DNA from: DASTDH01 sp035601575
GTDB taxonomy: Bacteria > Verrucomicrobiota > Verrucomicrobiia > Chthoniobacterales > JAFAMB01
Length of the DNA stretch: 64,000 nt
Reading direction: 5' to 3'
Assembly: GCA_035601575.1 (NCBI GenBank)
Contig: DATNNZ010000051.1
Span: 43,474-107,473, forward strand
A program made the position numbers and the translations under genes. The notes below the pieces were generated by a model. That model saw nothing but the letters and a program-made list of their open reading frames with translations. It was not told where the DNA came from and did not search any database. Below are positions 6,772 to 16,070 of this stretch, piece after piece. Numbering within the stretch: the first letter of the stretch is position 1; the number at the start of each line of letters is the position of its first letter.

Positions 6772-7737
6772 GTGATGATCGCCTTGCCGAACGACGCGGA
6801 AACAGACAACGAAACCAGAGGGTATCACCTACCGGTGCTATTAAGGGAGGTCTCGGACTATTTACGCCCGGGGCCCGGGGAGATTTTCTTGGATTGTACG
6901 ATCGGCGGTGGTGGTCACGCGCGAGCCTTTCTGGAAGCGGGAGCAGAAGTCATTGGAGTAGATCAGGATCCGGATGCGATTGCGGAGAGTATGGCGTCGC
7001 TGGCGGACTTCGCATCCCGGCTGACGCTGATTCGATGCAATTTCGTGGATATTACTCGCTCTCTCCAAGAGATGGGCGTGTCCGGTTTCGATGGAGTTCT
7101 GATCGATCTTGGGATTTCGTCTCACCAACTCGACACGCCGCAACGCGGGTTCAGTTTTCAACATTCTGGCCCACTGGATATGAGAATGGGCCCGAACATA
7201 CCGCGGAGAGCGTCCGATCTGGTAAATTACGCACCGGAAGCCGAGTTGGTCCGAATTTTTCGAGACTACGGGGAAGAACCTGCGGCTCGGAGAGTTGCAG
7301 CGGAGATCGTGCGAACCCGAGTTTCTCGTCCTTTCTCCACTACGGTGGAACTCGCGCGCGCCATCGAATCGGTTTTACCAAGGAGAGGGCCGCGACATCC
7401 GGCAACCCGCGTTTTTCAAGCCCTCCGGATCGCAGTGAACGATGAGCTTGGAACGATCGAGCGTGCGCTGCCTTTACTAGCCGACTACGTCAAGCCGGGT
7501 GGCCGGTTTGCGGTGATCACTTTTCAATCTTTGGAAGATCGATTGGTGAAACAGTTTTTTCGAAAAGTAACCCAGGAGTGGGTAGACCGCCCGGAGTGGC
7601 CCGAACCGCGACGCAATCCGAGTTTTGGATTTAGACCACTCACCTCACGCCCGGTTGAACCGAGCGAAGTTGAACTTGCCGCCAATCCGCGATCCAGAAG
7701 CGCCAAACTAAGAGTAATCGAACGGAACCTGCTATGA
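6772..7737 (+). CDS. rsmH: 16S rRNA (cytosine1402-N4)-methyltransferase RsmH
   Basis: 321-aa SAM-dependent methyltransferase modifying the ribosomal P site. Motif I is FLDCTIGGGGHARAF around residue 36-50, followed by GVDQDPDA. The catalytic-domain signature FDGVLIDLGISSHQLD and the C-terminal segment FQSLEDRLVKQFF are present. Either GTG 6772 or ATG 6775 may start the protein; GAGAGGAAG just upstream serves both. It is separated from mraZ by 54 bases and overlaps ftsL by 4 bases (ATGA). Its position second in the cluster is the usual one. Confidence 0.94.
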   Translation: MMIALPNDAETDNETRGYHLPVLLREVSDYLRPGPGEIFLDCTIGGGGHARAFLEAGAEVIGVDQDPDAIAESMASLADFASRLTLIRCNFVDITRSLQEMGVSGFDGVLIDLGISSHQLDTPQRGFSFQHSGPLDMRMGPNIPRRASDLVNYAPEAELVRIFRDYGEEPAARRVAAEIVRTRVSRPFSTTVELARAIESVLPRRGPRHPATRVFQALRIAVNDELGTIERALPLLADYVKPGGRFAVITFQSLEDRLVKQFFRKVTQEWVDRPEWPEPRRNPSFGFRPLTSRPVEPSEVELAANPRSRSAKLRVIERNLL

Positions 7738-8099
7738 ACCGCATCCAGAAAAAGACTACTTATTCGATCCGGGCCTCATCTATCTGTAAGGTGATTGTCG
7801 CGATGACATTTGCTGCGGTTGCTGGTCTCTCTTATGTCTATCTGAAGAATCAGTTAACCGAATTTGGTCACGAGCAGATCGTGTTGGAAAAAGAGCTCGC
7901 CGATCTTCAGCGTGACAATCAAATCATCGAATCGACTTTGGGCTCTCTGAGTTCTCGGCGTGAACTCATGAAGAGCTTGGCGAAAGATTCTCGGGGATTG
8001 ATCCCGATTACTACCGATCAGGTTGTTCGCCTTAACCAAGGACACGGCCCGGTTGGAAATGAATTGAGAATTGTTTCCAACCGTGCCGGCAACCAATGA
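7734..8099 (+). CDS. ftsL: FtsL-like division protein
   Basis: 121-aa bitopic membrane protein assigned to FtsL by structure and place. It has a basic cytoplasmic N-terminus, one transmembrane helix (about 18-37) and then a leucine/glutamate-rich coiled coil (about 38-80) in the periplasm. FtsL pairs with FtsB and FtsQ to activate septal peptidoglycan synthesis; an FtsB candidate is at 32542-32886. Sequence identity among FtsL proteins is very low, so the call rests on topology and on the position between rsmH and ftsI. Overlaps both neighbours by 4 bases. Confidence 0.8.
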   Translation: MNRIQKKTTYSIRASSICKVIVAMTFAAVAGLSYVYLKNQLTEFGHEQIVLEKELADLQRDNQIIESTLGSLSSRRELMKSLAKDSRGLIPITTDQVVRLNQGHGPVGNELRIVSNRAGNQ

Positions 8100-9886
8100 G
8101 ATGGGATGCACAAACACGAGCCGTCACTGTGTGCTTTGGGTTGGTTGCGATTTTCAGCGCCTACTCTTATCGACTGATTTATCTCCAGGTCATCAAGCAT
8201 GACGATTACACGGCACTGGCGACCGAAAAACATGTCCACAAACAAATTATCCATGCCCGCAGAGGCATCATCCGGGATTGTCATCGGGAGCCGCTCGCTG
8301 ACAACCTACCGGTCCGACTCGCGATTGCCGATGGCTCGCATATCCGGGACCCGGTTGCTTTGGCACAGGCAATCGCAGCTGAGTTGGAAATGGATCCGGG
8401 TGACCTTGCGGATAAGCTGACCGCGGCGAAGCAGAACAAAAAAGAGTACGTCGTCCTCAAGAAGAAGGAGGTTTCGGAAGAGACCGCCGATCGCGTCCGG
8501 AAGATCATTGGCGACAGCAAAGGCAAGCTGCGCGGTATCTACTTCGACCCCGATTTCGTGAGAGTATATCCAAACGGACCACTCTTGGCTCAGGTGATCG
8601 GGTTCCTCGATCACGAGCATAAAGGGAAGCTCGGGATCGAAATGGCGATGCAAGAGTTTCTCCAGGGAACCGACGGGTACCGCTACAGCGAGCAAGACCG
8701 CACCGGGCGCGAGCTTGTCCAGTACCGCGGTCACGAAAAAGCGGCCAAGAATGGGTGTGATGTTGTTCTGACCGTTGACTTGGGTTTGCAAACAATCGTT
8801 GAGCAAGAACTAGATGCGGCCTGGGCGGAGTATCAGCCAAAAATGGCGACCGCCATCATGGTTCGGCCCCAGACCGGCGAAATTCTGGCGATTGCGAGCC
8901 GGCCGACATTCGATTGTAACAACATCGGGGAGGCGACCGACGATGCGCAGAAGAATCGCCCGATCGTTGACATGATCGAGCCCGGCTCAACTTTCAAAAT
9001 CGTCGCGACATCCGCTGCATTGGAGGAAAAGTTGGTAACCCCTGACACAACGATTTTCTGCGAGAACGGACACTTTCAATATGCGGGACGAGTGCTCCGA
9101 GACGCCCATCCGATGGGAGTTCTGACCGTTCACCAGATTCTCTCTAAGTCGAGTAACATCGGCGCGGCCAAACTGGCGCTGCAACTTGGTGAGAGCCGGT
9201 TTTATCAATACATCCGGCTCTATGGTTTTGGAGAGCGCACCGGGATTTGTCTGCCGGGGGAGATCCCGGGTCTAGTGAACCCTCCTTATCGCTGGAGCAA
9301 GCTTGACATCACCCGCATTCCGATGGGCCAGTCCGTCGCAGTTACTCCGCTGCAAATGGTGATTGCGATGTCGGTGGTCGCGAATGGTGGTAACCTGCTG
9401 AAGCCGATGATCGTTTCGCAGATTGTCGATTCTGATGGCCGCACTGTCGCCAATTATTCACCGGAGATCGCTCGCCGGGTGATTTCAACGAACACTGCGC
9501 AGAAAGTCGTGGCAGCATTAAAAGACGTTGTCAGCAAGGAAGGTACCGCTCAGGGTGCCGCGGTTCCGGGGTTTGCGGTGGCGGGAAAGACTGGCACTGC
9601 GCAGAAGATCGATCCAAAAGGGGGGTACATGGAAGGCAGATATGTGGTTTCATTCGTCGGTTTCATGCCGGCGGATGATCCTAAGTTCACACTTCTGGTT
9701 CTGCTGGATGATCCCGTTATGAAACAAGGCAAAGCGTTTGGGGGAACCGTAGCCGGTCCGATCTTTGCCAAGATCGCCAAAAAGGTGGCAGACTATCTCG
9801 ATCTGCAGCCAACCGAGCCGACCCCTCCGCCAGATTCCGGCGCCGAAAGCAAGAAAGTTGTTTCCACGCTCCAAAGTCATGATTAA
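8096..9886 (+). CDS. ftsI: Septal peptidoglycan transpeptidase FtsI (PBP3)
   Basis: 596-aa class B penicillin-binding protein that crosslinks septal peptidoglycan in the periplasm with FtsW. One N-terminal membrane anchor (about 12-32), a pedestal domain, then the transpeptidase domain with all three motifs: STFK (catalytic S298, K301), SSN (352-354) and KTGT (498-501). No PASTA domains. The C-terminal tail is rich in Pro/Ser. The ATG overlaps the ftsL stop (ATGA), and the end overlaps the preferred murE start by 8 bases. Confidence 0.93.
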   Translation: MRWDAQTRAVTVCFGLVAIFSAYSYRLIYLQVIKHDDYTALATEKHVHKQIIHARRGIIRDCHREPLADNLPVRLAIADGSHIRDPVALAQAIAAELEMDPGDLADKLTAAKQNKKEYVVLKKKEVSEETADRVRKIIGDSKGKLRGIYFDPDFVRVYPNGPLLAQVIGFLDHEHKGKLGIEMAMQEFLQGTDGYRYSEQDRTGRELVQYRGHEKAAKNGCDVVLTVDLGLQTIVEQELDAAWAEYQPKMATAIMVRPQTGEILAIASRPTFDCNNIGEATDDAQKNRPIVDMIEPGSTFKIVATSAALEEKLVTPDTTIFCENGHFQYAGRVLRDAHPMGVLTVHQILSKSSNIGAAKLALQLGESRFYQYIRLYGFGERTGICLPGEIPGLVNPPYRWSKLDITRIPMGQSVAVTPLQMVIAMSVVANGGNLLKPMIVSQIVDSDGRTVANYSPEIARRVISTNTAQKVVAALKDVVSKEGTAQGAAVPGFAVAGKTGTAQKIDPKGGYMEGRYVVSFVGFMPADDPKFTLLVLLDDPVMKQGKAFGGTVAGPIFAKIAKKVADYLDLQPTEPTPPPDSGAESKKVVSTLQSHD

Positions 9887-11387
9887 TCGAAAGAGTATGG
9901 AATTGGAACAACTCGTTCGTGAGCTCACCGACCCGATTGTGACTGGCTCACTGGATCGGCGAATCACCTCGTTGGGTTACGACTCCCGAGACGCGGGTCC
10001 GGACAGTCTATTCGTGGCCATCCGCGGCCACGTCGTGGACGGCCACAGCTTCATTGAGCAAGCGATCGACCGCGGAGCCGTCGCGATCGTGTCCGAAGAA
10101 CCTGGTTTGACCCAGCGCGTCACGCATATCCAGGTACCGGATTCACGAGACGCATTAGCTCGGTTGGCCGCTGCGTTTTATTCCAACCCCTCTAGGCAAC
10201 TACGCATGATCGGGATTACCGGCACCAACGGAAAAACGACGACCACTTATCTAATCAAGCATCTGCTGGAACGGCCAGGACAACGCACCGGCTTGATCGG
10301 GACGGTTTCCTATGAGATCGGAGAGCGAGTCTTACCAGCTTCTCGGACCACCCCGGAGTCACTTGATCTGCAATCCATTCTTGCTCAGTGCGTCGATGCT
10401 CGTTGTGCCAACGTCGTCATGGAAGTCTCTTCGCATGCGTTGCAACTCGACCGGGTTGACGGAATCAGCTTCCGAGTAGCGGTTTTTACCAATCTTACGC
10501 AAGATCACCTCGATTTTCATCGTGGGATGAAGGAGTACTTTGAAGCTAAAGCGAAGTTATTTGCCGGTCTGCGCGACAGTGACGCAAAGAGCCGAACCGC
10601 GATCATCAATGTTGATGACGCGTATGGGCAACAATTGATCGCTCGATTTGGTCGGGATGTGCCGATTATTACCTTTGGAATGGGCGCTCGAGCCGATTTT
10701 CGAGCAAGCAATTTCAAGATCGAGCCGACCGGTACTTCCTATCAGCTCGACATAAAAGGAAAGAGTTTTCTAGTAAGGCTGCCGTTAATCGGGAGGTTTA
10801 ACATTTATAATTCACTGGCCGCGTTGGCCGTGATCCAAGCACTTGGGCTGGACGTTCGTGCTGCCGTCCTTGCGCTGGCCCGAGCTCCTCAAGTTCCGGG
10901 TCGCTTGGAGGCAGTACCGGCTAGACGACAATTTCAGGTCTTTGTGGATTACGCTCACACCGATGACGCGCTGCTCAATGTGATAAAGACCTGCCGTGAT
11001 CTGAGCCCGAATCGATTGATTCTGGTGTTCGGCTGCGGAGGGAATCGAGACAAAAGTAAACGCCCGCTGATGGGTGCCGCTGCTGATCAAAACGCGGATT
11101 ATTCGATCATCACTTCTGACAATCCCCGAAAAGAGGATCCGGCTCAGATCATACGAGATATCGAGGCCGGCTTCAGAAGTAAGCGATTCGAGACGGTACT
11201 TGACCGGCGCGAGGCAATTACCCGCGCAATTCAGCTCGCGCAGCCGAGGGACATCGTTCTGATCGCTGGCAAAGGACACGAAAAATATCAGGAGTTCGCC
11301 GACCGCACTATTCCTTTCGATGATATTGAGATAGCGACACGGGCGCTGGAAGAAAACCCGGTGGAGATGAAGAGTCATGGAACCTAA
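9879..11387 (+). CDS. murE: UDP-MurNAc-L-Ala-D-Glu:meso-diaminopimelate ligase MurE
   Basis: 502-aa cytosolic Mur ligase adding the third stem residue of the peptidoglycan precursor. The ATP-binding motif GTNGKTTT is at residues 115-122. DNPR at 414-417 is the motif that selects meso-diaminopimelate over lysine, so the wall is predicted to be of the meso-DAP type. The frame is open upstream inside ftsI, but the family-like N-terminus begins at ATG 9879 (MINRKSMELEQ) or ATG 9897. Overlaps murF by 11 bases. Confidence 0.93.
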   Translation: MINRKSMELEQLVRELTDPIVTGSLDRRITSLGYDSRDAGPDSLFVAIRGHVVDGHSFIEQAIDRGAVAIVSEEPGLTQRVTHIQVPDSRDALARLAAAFYSNPSRQLRMIGITGTNGKTTTTYLIKHLLERPGQRTGLIGTVSYEIGERVLPASRTTPESLDLQSILAQCVDARCANVVMEVSSHALQLDRVDGISFRVAVFTNLTQDHLDFHRGMKEYFEAKAKLFAGLRDSDAKSRTAIINVDDAYGQQLIARFGRDVPIITFGMGARADFRASNFKIEPTGTSYQLDIKGKSFLVRLPLIGRFNIYNSLAALAVIQALGLDVRAAVLALARAPQVPGRLEAVPARRQFQVFVDYAHTDDALLNVIKTCRDLSPNRLILVFGCGGNRDKSKRPLMGAAADQNADYSIITSDNPRKEDPAQIIRDIEAGFRSKRFETVLDRREAITRAIQLAQPRDIVLIAGKGHEKYQEFADRTIPFDDIEIATRALEENPVEMKSHGT

Positions 11388-12765
11388 ATCGCTTCGCCAG
11401 ATTGCGGTTGCGACCGGAGGCGTGGTCTGGGGTCCCGAGGAGACGATCGTCACCTGCGTCGGAACCGATACTCGAAACTCGACGCCGCAAGAGCTCTTCG
11501 TTGCTTTGCGCGGTGAGCGATTCGACGGGCACCAGTTCATCGCAGCGGCCCGGGAGCGGGGGGCCGCTGCCGCCTTGGTAGAAACTGTCACTTCCGAGTG
11601 GCGCAGCTTCCCTCAGATTCAAGTAACCGACAGCTTACAAGCGCTGCAACGGTTGGCCCGGGCTTATCGCGCTGAGTTATCGCTTCGAGTAGTCGGCATC
11701 ACCGGCAGCAATGGAAAGACCAGCACCAAGGAAATGGTCGCTGCGGTGCTGAGCGAAAAGTATGCGGTGACAAAAACGGAGGGCAATCTCAACAATCATA
11801 TTGGAGTGCCGTTGTCCATTTTAAAGGCCGACCGGAATCATCAGGTGGCGATCTGGGAATTTGGGATGAATCACATTGGCGAGTTGGCGCCCCTGGTTGA
11901 AATGGCGAAGCCCAGCTACGGGATAATTACGAACATCGGTGTTGCCCATATTCAGTTCCTCGGATCTCGCGAAGTGATCGCTCGAGAGAAAGCAGTACTG
12001 GCCGAAAATATTCCGTCGACCGGTGTGGTGGTGCTCAACGCGGATGATGAATTTTCCGATTGGATATCGGCGCGTTGCAGTGCTCCAACTATTAAGACTG
12101 GTATCGATCAAGGTACGATCCAAGCCCGCCAAATTGCTCATCACGTTGATGGTGAGGAATTCGTACTCGCGGATGAGAGCGATGAAGTTGCCGTTTTTCT
12201 TCCGGTACCTGGCGAACACATGATAAAGAACGCGGTGCAGGCAGTCGCAATCGGGCGCGCTCTCGGTTTGTCACTGGCCCAATGCGCGACTGGGCTGGCG
12301 AAGACATCGTTGCCTGGAGGTAGATTTCGGATTGAGAAATTGGGCCAAGTTTTGGTCATCAATGACGCCTATAACGCTAACCCTGACTCTGTCATCGCTG
12401 CCCTCCGGACCGTCGCCAAGTTGCCGGTCAAAGGGAGAAGAATTGCCGCGTTGGGGTACATGGGGGAGCTGGGTGAGCAGAGTCTCTCCAGCCACGAACG
12501 CGTTGGATCGGCGGCCGCGGAAAACGGATTCGATTTTCTCATTGCCGTTGGCGAGCGAGCCAAGCCGATCGCGTCCGCTTCATTCAAAGCCGGTCTTGAT
12601 CAGACTAGAACGGTAGCGACCCAGACAGAGGCGGCGGACGCACTCGCGGAATTTCTCGAGCCAGGGGACCTGCTTTTGGTGAAAGGGAGCCGAAGCGCCG
12701 CAATGGATCGAATCATCGAGCAACTTGAAGCTACCCCGAAGCAGGTTAAGTGGAGGTCGCAATGA
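11377..12765 (+). CDS. murF: UDP-MurNAc-tripeptide:D-Ala-D-Ala ligase MurF
   Basis: 462-aa Mur ligase completing the UDP-MurNAc-pentapeptide. Three-domain layout: substrate domain about 1-100, ATP domain with GSNGKTSTK from residue 110, C-terminal domain with VINDAYNANPDS near residue 325. Needs D-Ala-D-Ala, but no ddl gene is present in this window. Start at ATG 11377 inside the end of murE; the stop overlaps mraY by 4 bases. Translational coupling along the cluster is therefore continuous here. Confidence 0.93.
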   Translation: MEPKSLRQIAVATGGVVWGPEETIVTCVGTDTRNSTPQELFVALRGERFDGHQFIAAARERGAAAALVETVTSEWRSFPQIQVTDSLQALQRLARAYRAELSLRVVGITGSNGKTSTKEMVAAVLSEKYAVTKTEGNLNNHIGVPLSILKADRNHQVAIWEFGMNHIGELAPLVEMAKPSYGIITNIGVAHIQFLGSREVIAREKAVLAENIPSTGVVVLNADDEFSDWISARCSAPTIKTGIDQGTIQARQIAHHVDGEEFVLADESDEVAVFLPVPGEHMIKNAVQAVAIGRALGLSLAQCATGLAKTSLPGGRFRIEKLGQVLVINDAYNANPDSVIAALRTVAKLPVKGRRIAALGYMGELGEQSLSSHERVGSAAAENGFDFLIAVGERAKPIASASFKAGLDQTRTVATQTEAADALAEFLEPGDLLLVKGSRSAAMDRIIEQLEATPKQVKWRSQ

Positions 12766-13874
12766 TGTACTACCTGTACTACCTGAGTCTGCCCCCGCAC
12801 GTTATCAATACGGGATTCAACGTATTCCAATATATCTCGTTTCGGGCGGTGTGCGCGGCGATGACGGCATTCCTGCTGTGCCTGGTCTTCGGAAGCCAAG
12901 TGATTCGAAAATTGAGTTCTTTGAAGTTCGGACAGCCGATACGGACAGCGGAAGAAGTTCATCGTCTCAATGAATTGCATGGAGCGAAAAAGGGAACACC
13001 GACGATGGGCGGAGTGCTTCTCATGGGCTCGGTCGCGGTCTCGACAATGATTTGGGCCCGCTTGGACAACAGTTTCATTTGGCTCTGCCTGTTTACAATC
13101 GTGTCGACCGCCGCGCTCGGATTTGTCGATGACTATCTCAAGGTCACGAAGAAGAAATCGGACGGCGTGCCCGGCCGGGTAAAACTGTCGTGCCAGTTCT
13201 TGCTCGCACTGATCGTCACCGTCTTTTTTCTGTCGAATCCATCACTCGAGATCCAAGCCAAAGAGCTTTTTATCCCGTTCTTCAAGGAACCGATCATAAA
13301 TAACCTGGGATGGTTTACTCTCATCTTCTTCGCGTTCGTTATTGTCGGTTGTTCTAATGCAGTCAACCTGACCGATGGTCTCGACGGCCTAGCCGCCGGC
13401 TGCACGGTTACTGCGGCTTCCACCTATGCGATTTTAGCCTATGCCGCGGGCAACGTTGCCGTTGCTACCTATCTTGATCTTCCTTACTATCGCCAGAGCT
13501 CTGAGTTGACCGTCATGTGTACGGCACTGGCCGGAGCCGGGCTTGGATTTCTTTGGTTCAATTGTCACCCAGCGCGAGTCTTCATGGGGGACACCGGATC
13601 GCTTTCCATTGGCAGTACGCTGGGAGTGGTTTCTATCTGTTGCAAGCAAGAGCTTCTCCTGGCCGTGGTCGGCGGCGTGTTCGTTATCGAGGCCGTTTCC
13701 GTGATCTTGCAGGTCCTTAGCTTTAAAACCCGAGGGAAGAGAGTGCTGCTGATGGCGCCACTCCATCACCATTTCGAGTTGAAAGGTTGGAAGGAGAACA
13801 CCGTCATTGTCCGGTTTTGGATCATGTCGCTGATGTTCGCGCTGCTTGGGTTAGCCACGTTGAAGTTGCGATGA
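12762..13874 (+). CDS. mraY: Phospho-MurNAc-pentapeptide transferase MraY
   Basis: 370-aa polytopic inner-membrane enzyme making lipid I from UDP-MurNAc-pentapeptide and undecaprenyl phosphate. Conserved elements include KKGTPTMGG, the Asp-rich LGFVDDYLKV, NLTDGLDGLAAG and, near the C-terminus, APLHHHFELKGW. The start is ATG 12762, overlapping the murF TGA and preceded by GGAGG; a GTG at 12750 is in frame but would place the RBS inside the gene. Overlaps murD by 4 bases. Confidence 0.95.
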   Translation: MMYYLYYLSLPPHVINTGFNVFQYISFRAVCAAMTAFLLCLVFGSQVIRKLSSLKFGQPIRTAEEVHRLNELHGAKKGTPTMGGVLLMGSVAVSTMIWARLDNSFIWLCLFTIVSTAALGFVDDYLKVTKKKSDGVPGRVKLSCQFLLALIVTVFFLSNPSLEIQAKELFIPFFKEPIINNLGWFTLIFFAFVIVGCSNAVNLTDGLDGLAAGCTVTAASTYAILAYAAGNVAVATYLDLPYYRQSSELTVMCTALAGAGLGFLWFNCHPARVFMGDTGSLSIGSTLGVVSICCKQELLLAVVGGVFVIEAVSVILQVLSFKTRGKRVLLMAPLHHHFELKGWKENTVIVRFWIMSLMFALLGLATLKLR

Positions 13875-15193
13875 ATTTCGAGCACAACACCGCGATCGTT
13901 TTGGGATTGGGATCGAGTGGAGAAGCAGCGGCCAATCTGCTCCGGCAGGAAGGTTTGGACGTGACGGTGTTGGATAGTGTGGAGTCAGATGCATTGATCG
14001 AAAAGGCGCGACGACTAAACCAAACCGGTGTCCAAACGATTCTGGGAGAAGCAGCGGAGCGAGCGGATCTTCGCTCCGAGCTGGTCGTTCTCAGCCCGGG
14101 GATTGATCCGCAGGTGGAGTTGGTTCAGAATTTCAGGCGGCGAGGAGCGACATTTACCGGAGAACTGGAGCTAGCCTATCGCTTTTGCCACAAGCCTATC
14201 GTGGCGATTACCGGAACGAATGGCAAAACCACGACCACTCAGCTCATCGAAATGATGTTAAATGATGGTGGGGTCCGAACGATGGCCTGCGGTAACATTG
14301 GAATGCCATTTTCAGAAGCAATTTCGCTTCAGGCCAACATCGATGTTTTCACGGTCGAAGTGAGTTCATTCCAGCTGGAAACCATTTCGCGATTTCATCC
14401 GAAAGTAGCGGTATGGCTAAACTTCACGCCGGATCATCTGGACCGTTACCCGAGCCTGCAGGAATACCATCGGGCGAAGCTCCGAATTTTCGAACAGCAG
14501 GGAAAAGGCGATTTCGCAGTCGTCAATGCCCAAGATTCGTTGCCATCGTTAAAGGCTCAGCGGATATCGTTCAGCGCCTACAATGAGGCCGCCGACTTGG
14601 TCTGCCGCGAGAACGTGATTCATTTCCGAGGTGACCCGATTCTTCATTTAGGAGAGACTCGGCTCGCTGGGCTCCATAACACCGAGAATCTAATGGCAGC
14701 ACTAGGGGTAGCGCATGCACTCGGTATTGAGTGGGATGCTGCGATCCCTGGGCTGCGTCGATATCGATTACTACCTCACCGGTGCGAAAACGTTGGGGAA
14801 GTCGATGGTGTTACCTTTATTAACGATTCCAAGGCTACTAACCTGGACGCGTTAGTTAAAGCGCTGGAATCAGCGCCGCGACCAGTTGTTCTCATTGCTG
14901 GTGGCAAAGATAAAGGATTCGAATTCGATTCAATCGTGGCACTGGTCGAGCGCCAGGTGAAACATGCAGTGTTGCTAGGGGAGATGGCAGAGCGAATCGC
15001 CAAGACTTGGTCAACCCATCTGCCCTGTCACGTCGTACCCACACTTTCTGAGGCCGTGTCGACGGCAAGGCGACACGCTCAGCCGGGAGATACCATCCTT
15101 TTTTCCCCGGGTACCTCTTCTTTCGACATGTTCAAGAATTACGCTGATCGCGGAAACCAATTCCGACAACTGGTGGAGGAACTAACAAGGTGA
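13871..15193 (+). CDS. murD: UDP-MurNAc-L-Ala:D-glutamate ligase MurD
   Basis: 440-aa cytosolic Mur ligase adding D-glutamate. N-terminal Rossmann-like domain with VLGLGSSGEAAANLL, ATP motif GTNGKTTT from residue 115, and C-terminal FINDSKATNLDAL and IAGGKDKG motifs typical of MurD. The true start is ATG 13871 overlapping the mraY TGA; an upstream in-frame start at 13787 only reads mraY in another frame. Followed directly by the LysM protein gene (GTGA overlap). Confidence 0.94.
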   Translation: MNFEHNTAIVLGLGSSGEAAANLLRQEGLDVTVLDSVESDALIEKARRLNQTGVQTILGEAAERADLRSELVVLSPGIDPQVELVQNFRRRGATFTGELELAYRFCHKPIVAITGTNGKTTTTQLIEMMLNDGGVRTMACGNIGMPFSEAISLQANIDVFTVEVSSFQLETISRFHPKVAVWLNFTPDHLDRYPSLQEYHRAKLRIFEQQGKGDFAVVNAQDSLPSLKAQRISFSAYNEAADLVCRENVIHFRGDPILHLGETRLAGLHNTENLMAALGVAHALGIEWDAAIPGLRRYRLLPHRCENVGEVDGVTFINDSKATNLDALVKALESAPRPVVLIAGGKDKGFEFDSIVALVERQVKHAVLLGEMAERIAKTWSTHLPCHVVPTLSEAVSTARRHAQPGDTILFSPGTSSFDMFKNYADRGNQFRQLVEELTR

Positions 15194-15906
15194 AAATGGT
15201 AAAACGAACACTTCGGAAAACGCCAAGGAAGCAATTGCGAGCGGCTGCGCCCCGCGCCGCGGGCAGGTACAGCGAGGACGAGTACCTGATCGAAGAACCA
15301 AATGTAAAATTGTCCCGGGCGTTTGTAGTCGTGCTTCTCTTACACGTGGTGGCGGTTGGCGGCATTTTTGCTTTCAGTGCGCTCAAAGATCGTCAACAGG
15401 CGAATGGTTTACCGAAAGCCGATGGAACTAAACAGAATCCTAATCCGAGCGGGTCAACGATCGCAAGTAAGCCGACCAGCAAAGAGCCGGCCGCTCCCCC
15501 GGGTGGAACGTATAAGGTTCGCACGGGCGATACTCTCGCAGGAATCGCGGCGCAGTTTGGATTGACTGGCCACGATTTGGAACAAGCGAATGGCCTGCGA
15601 GCCGGCGCGCCGCTCGCCTTAGGTCGAGAATTGATCATTCCGGAGAAATCAACGACCAGATCGGTTTCGTCTGAAGTGCAAAAGCTATTGGAATCAAAAG
15701 AGAGCAAAAACGTATCGAGCCAGACTTCCAGCGCTGGAACTTCGGAATTGGAGAAGTATTACGTCATCCAGCGCGGCGACACCCCTGCTTCCATTGCGAA
15801 GAAGCTCAAGGTGAACTCGGTCGACCTACTCAAGGTGAACAACATCGAAGACCCAAAAAAACTACAAATCGGACAACGACTGCAGATCCCATCTAAGCTC
15901 GAATAA
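15190..15906 (+). CDS. LysM-domain membrane protein inside the dcw cluster
   Basis: 238-aa bitopic protein: basic cytoplasmic N-terminus, transmembrane helix about 43-64 (FVVVLLLHVVAVGGIFAF), a Pro/Ser/Lys-rich linker, then two LysM peptidoglycan-binding domains (about 107-151, YKVRTGDTLAGIAAQFG; and about 188-234, YYVIQRGDTPASIAKKL). It should bind glycan in the periplasm. It lies between murD and ftsW, where E. coli has no such gene, so a role at the septum is an inference from position. Starts at GTG 15190 (overlapping the murD TGA) or ATG 15196. A 164-bp gap without a recognisable element follows. Confidence 0.85.
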   Translation: MKMVKRTLRKTPRKQLRAAAPRAAGRYSEDEYLIEEPNVKLSRAFVVVLLLHVVAVGGIFAFSALKDRQQANGLPKADGTKQNPNPSGSTIASKPTSKEPAAPPGGTYKVRTGDTLAGIAAQFGLTGHDLEQANGLRAGAPLALGRELIIPEKSTTRSVSSEVQKLLESKESKNVSSQTSSAGTSELEKYYVIQRGDTPASIAKKLKVNSVDLLKVNNIEDPKKLQIGQRLQIPSKLE

Positions 15907-16070
15907 AATAATATCATACTTCCCAGGGTTGGGGCAGACCACATCCCGACTGTGTCCGGCGGCTGCCGGAAGGCGGCCAAGCTTAATTAGGGGGGCGCCA
16001 AACCAGAGCGACGGCGCACGAGGATCCGCCGCCGTTCAGACCGAAAATTTCATCCTTAGGCCCAACTACC

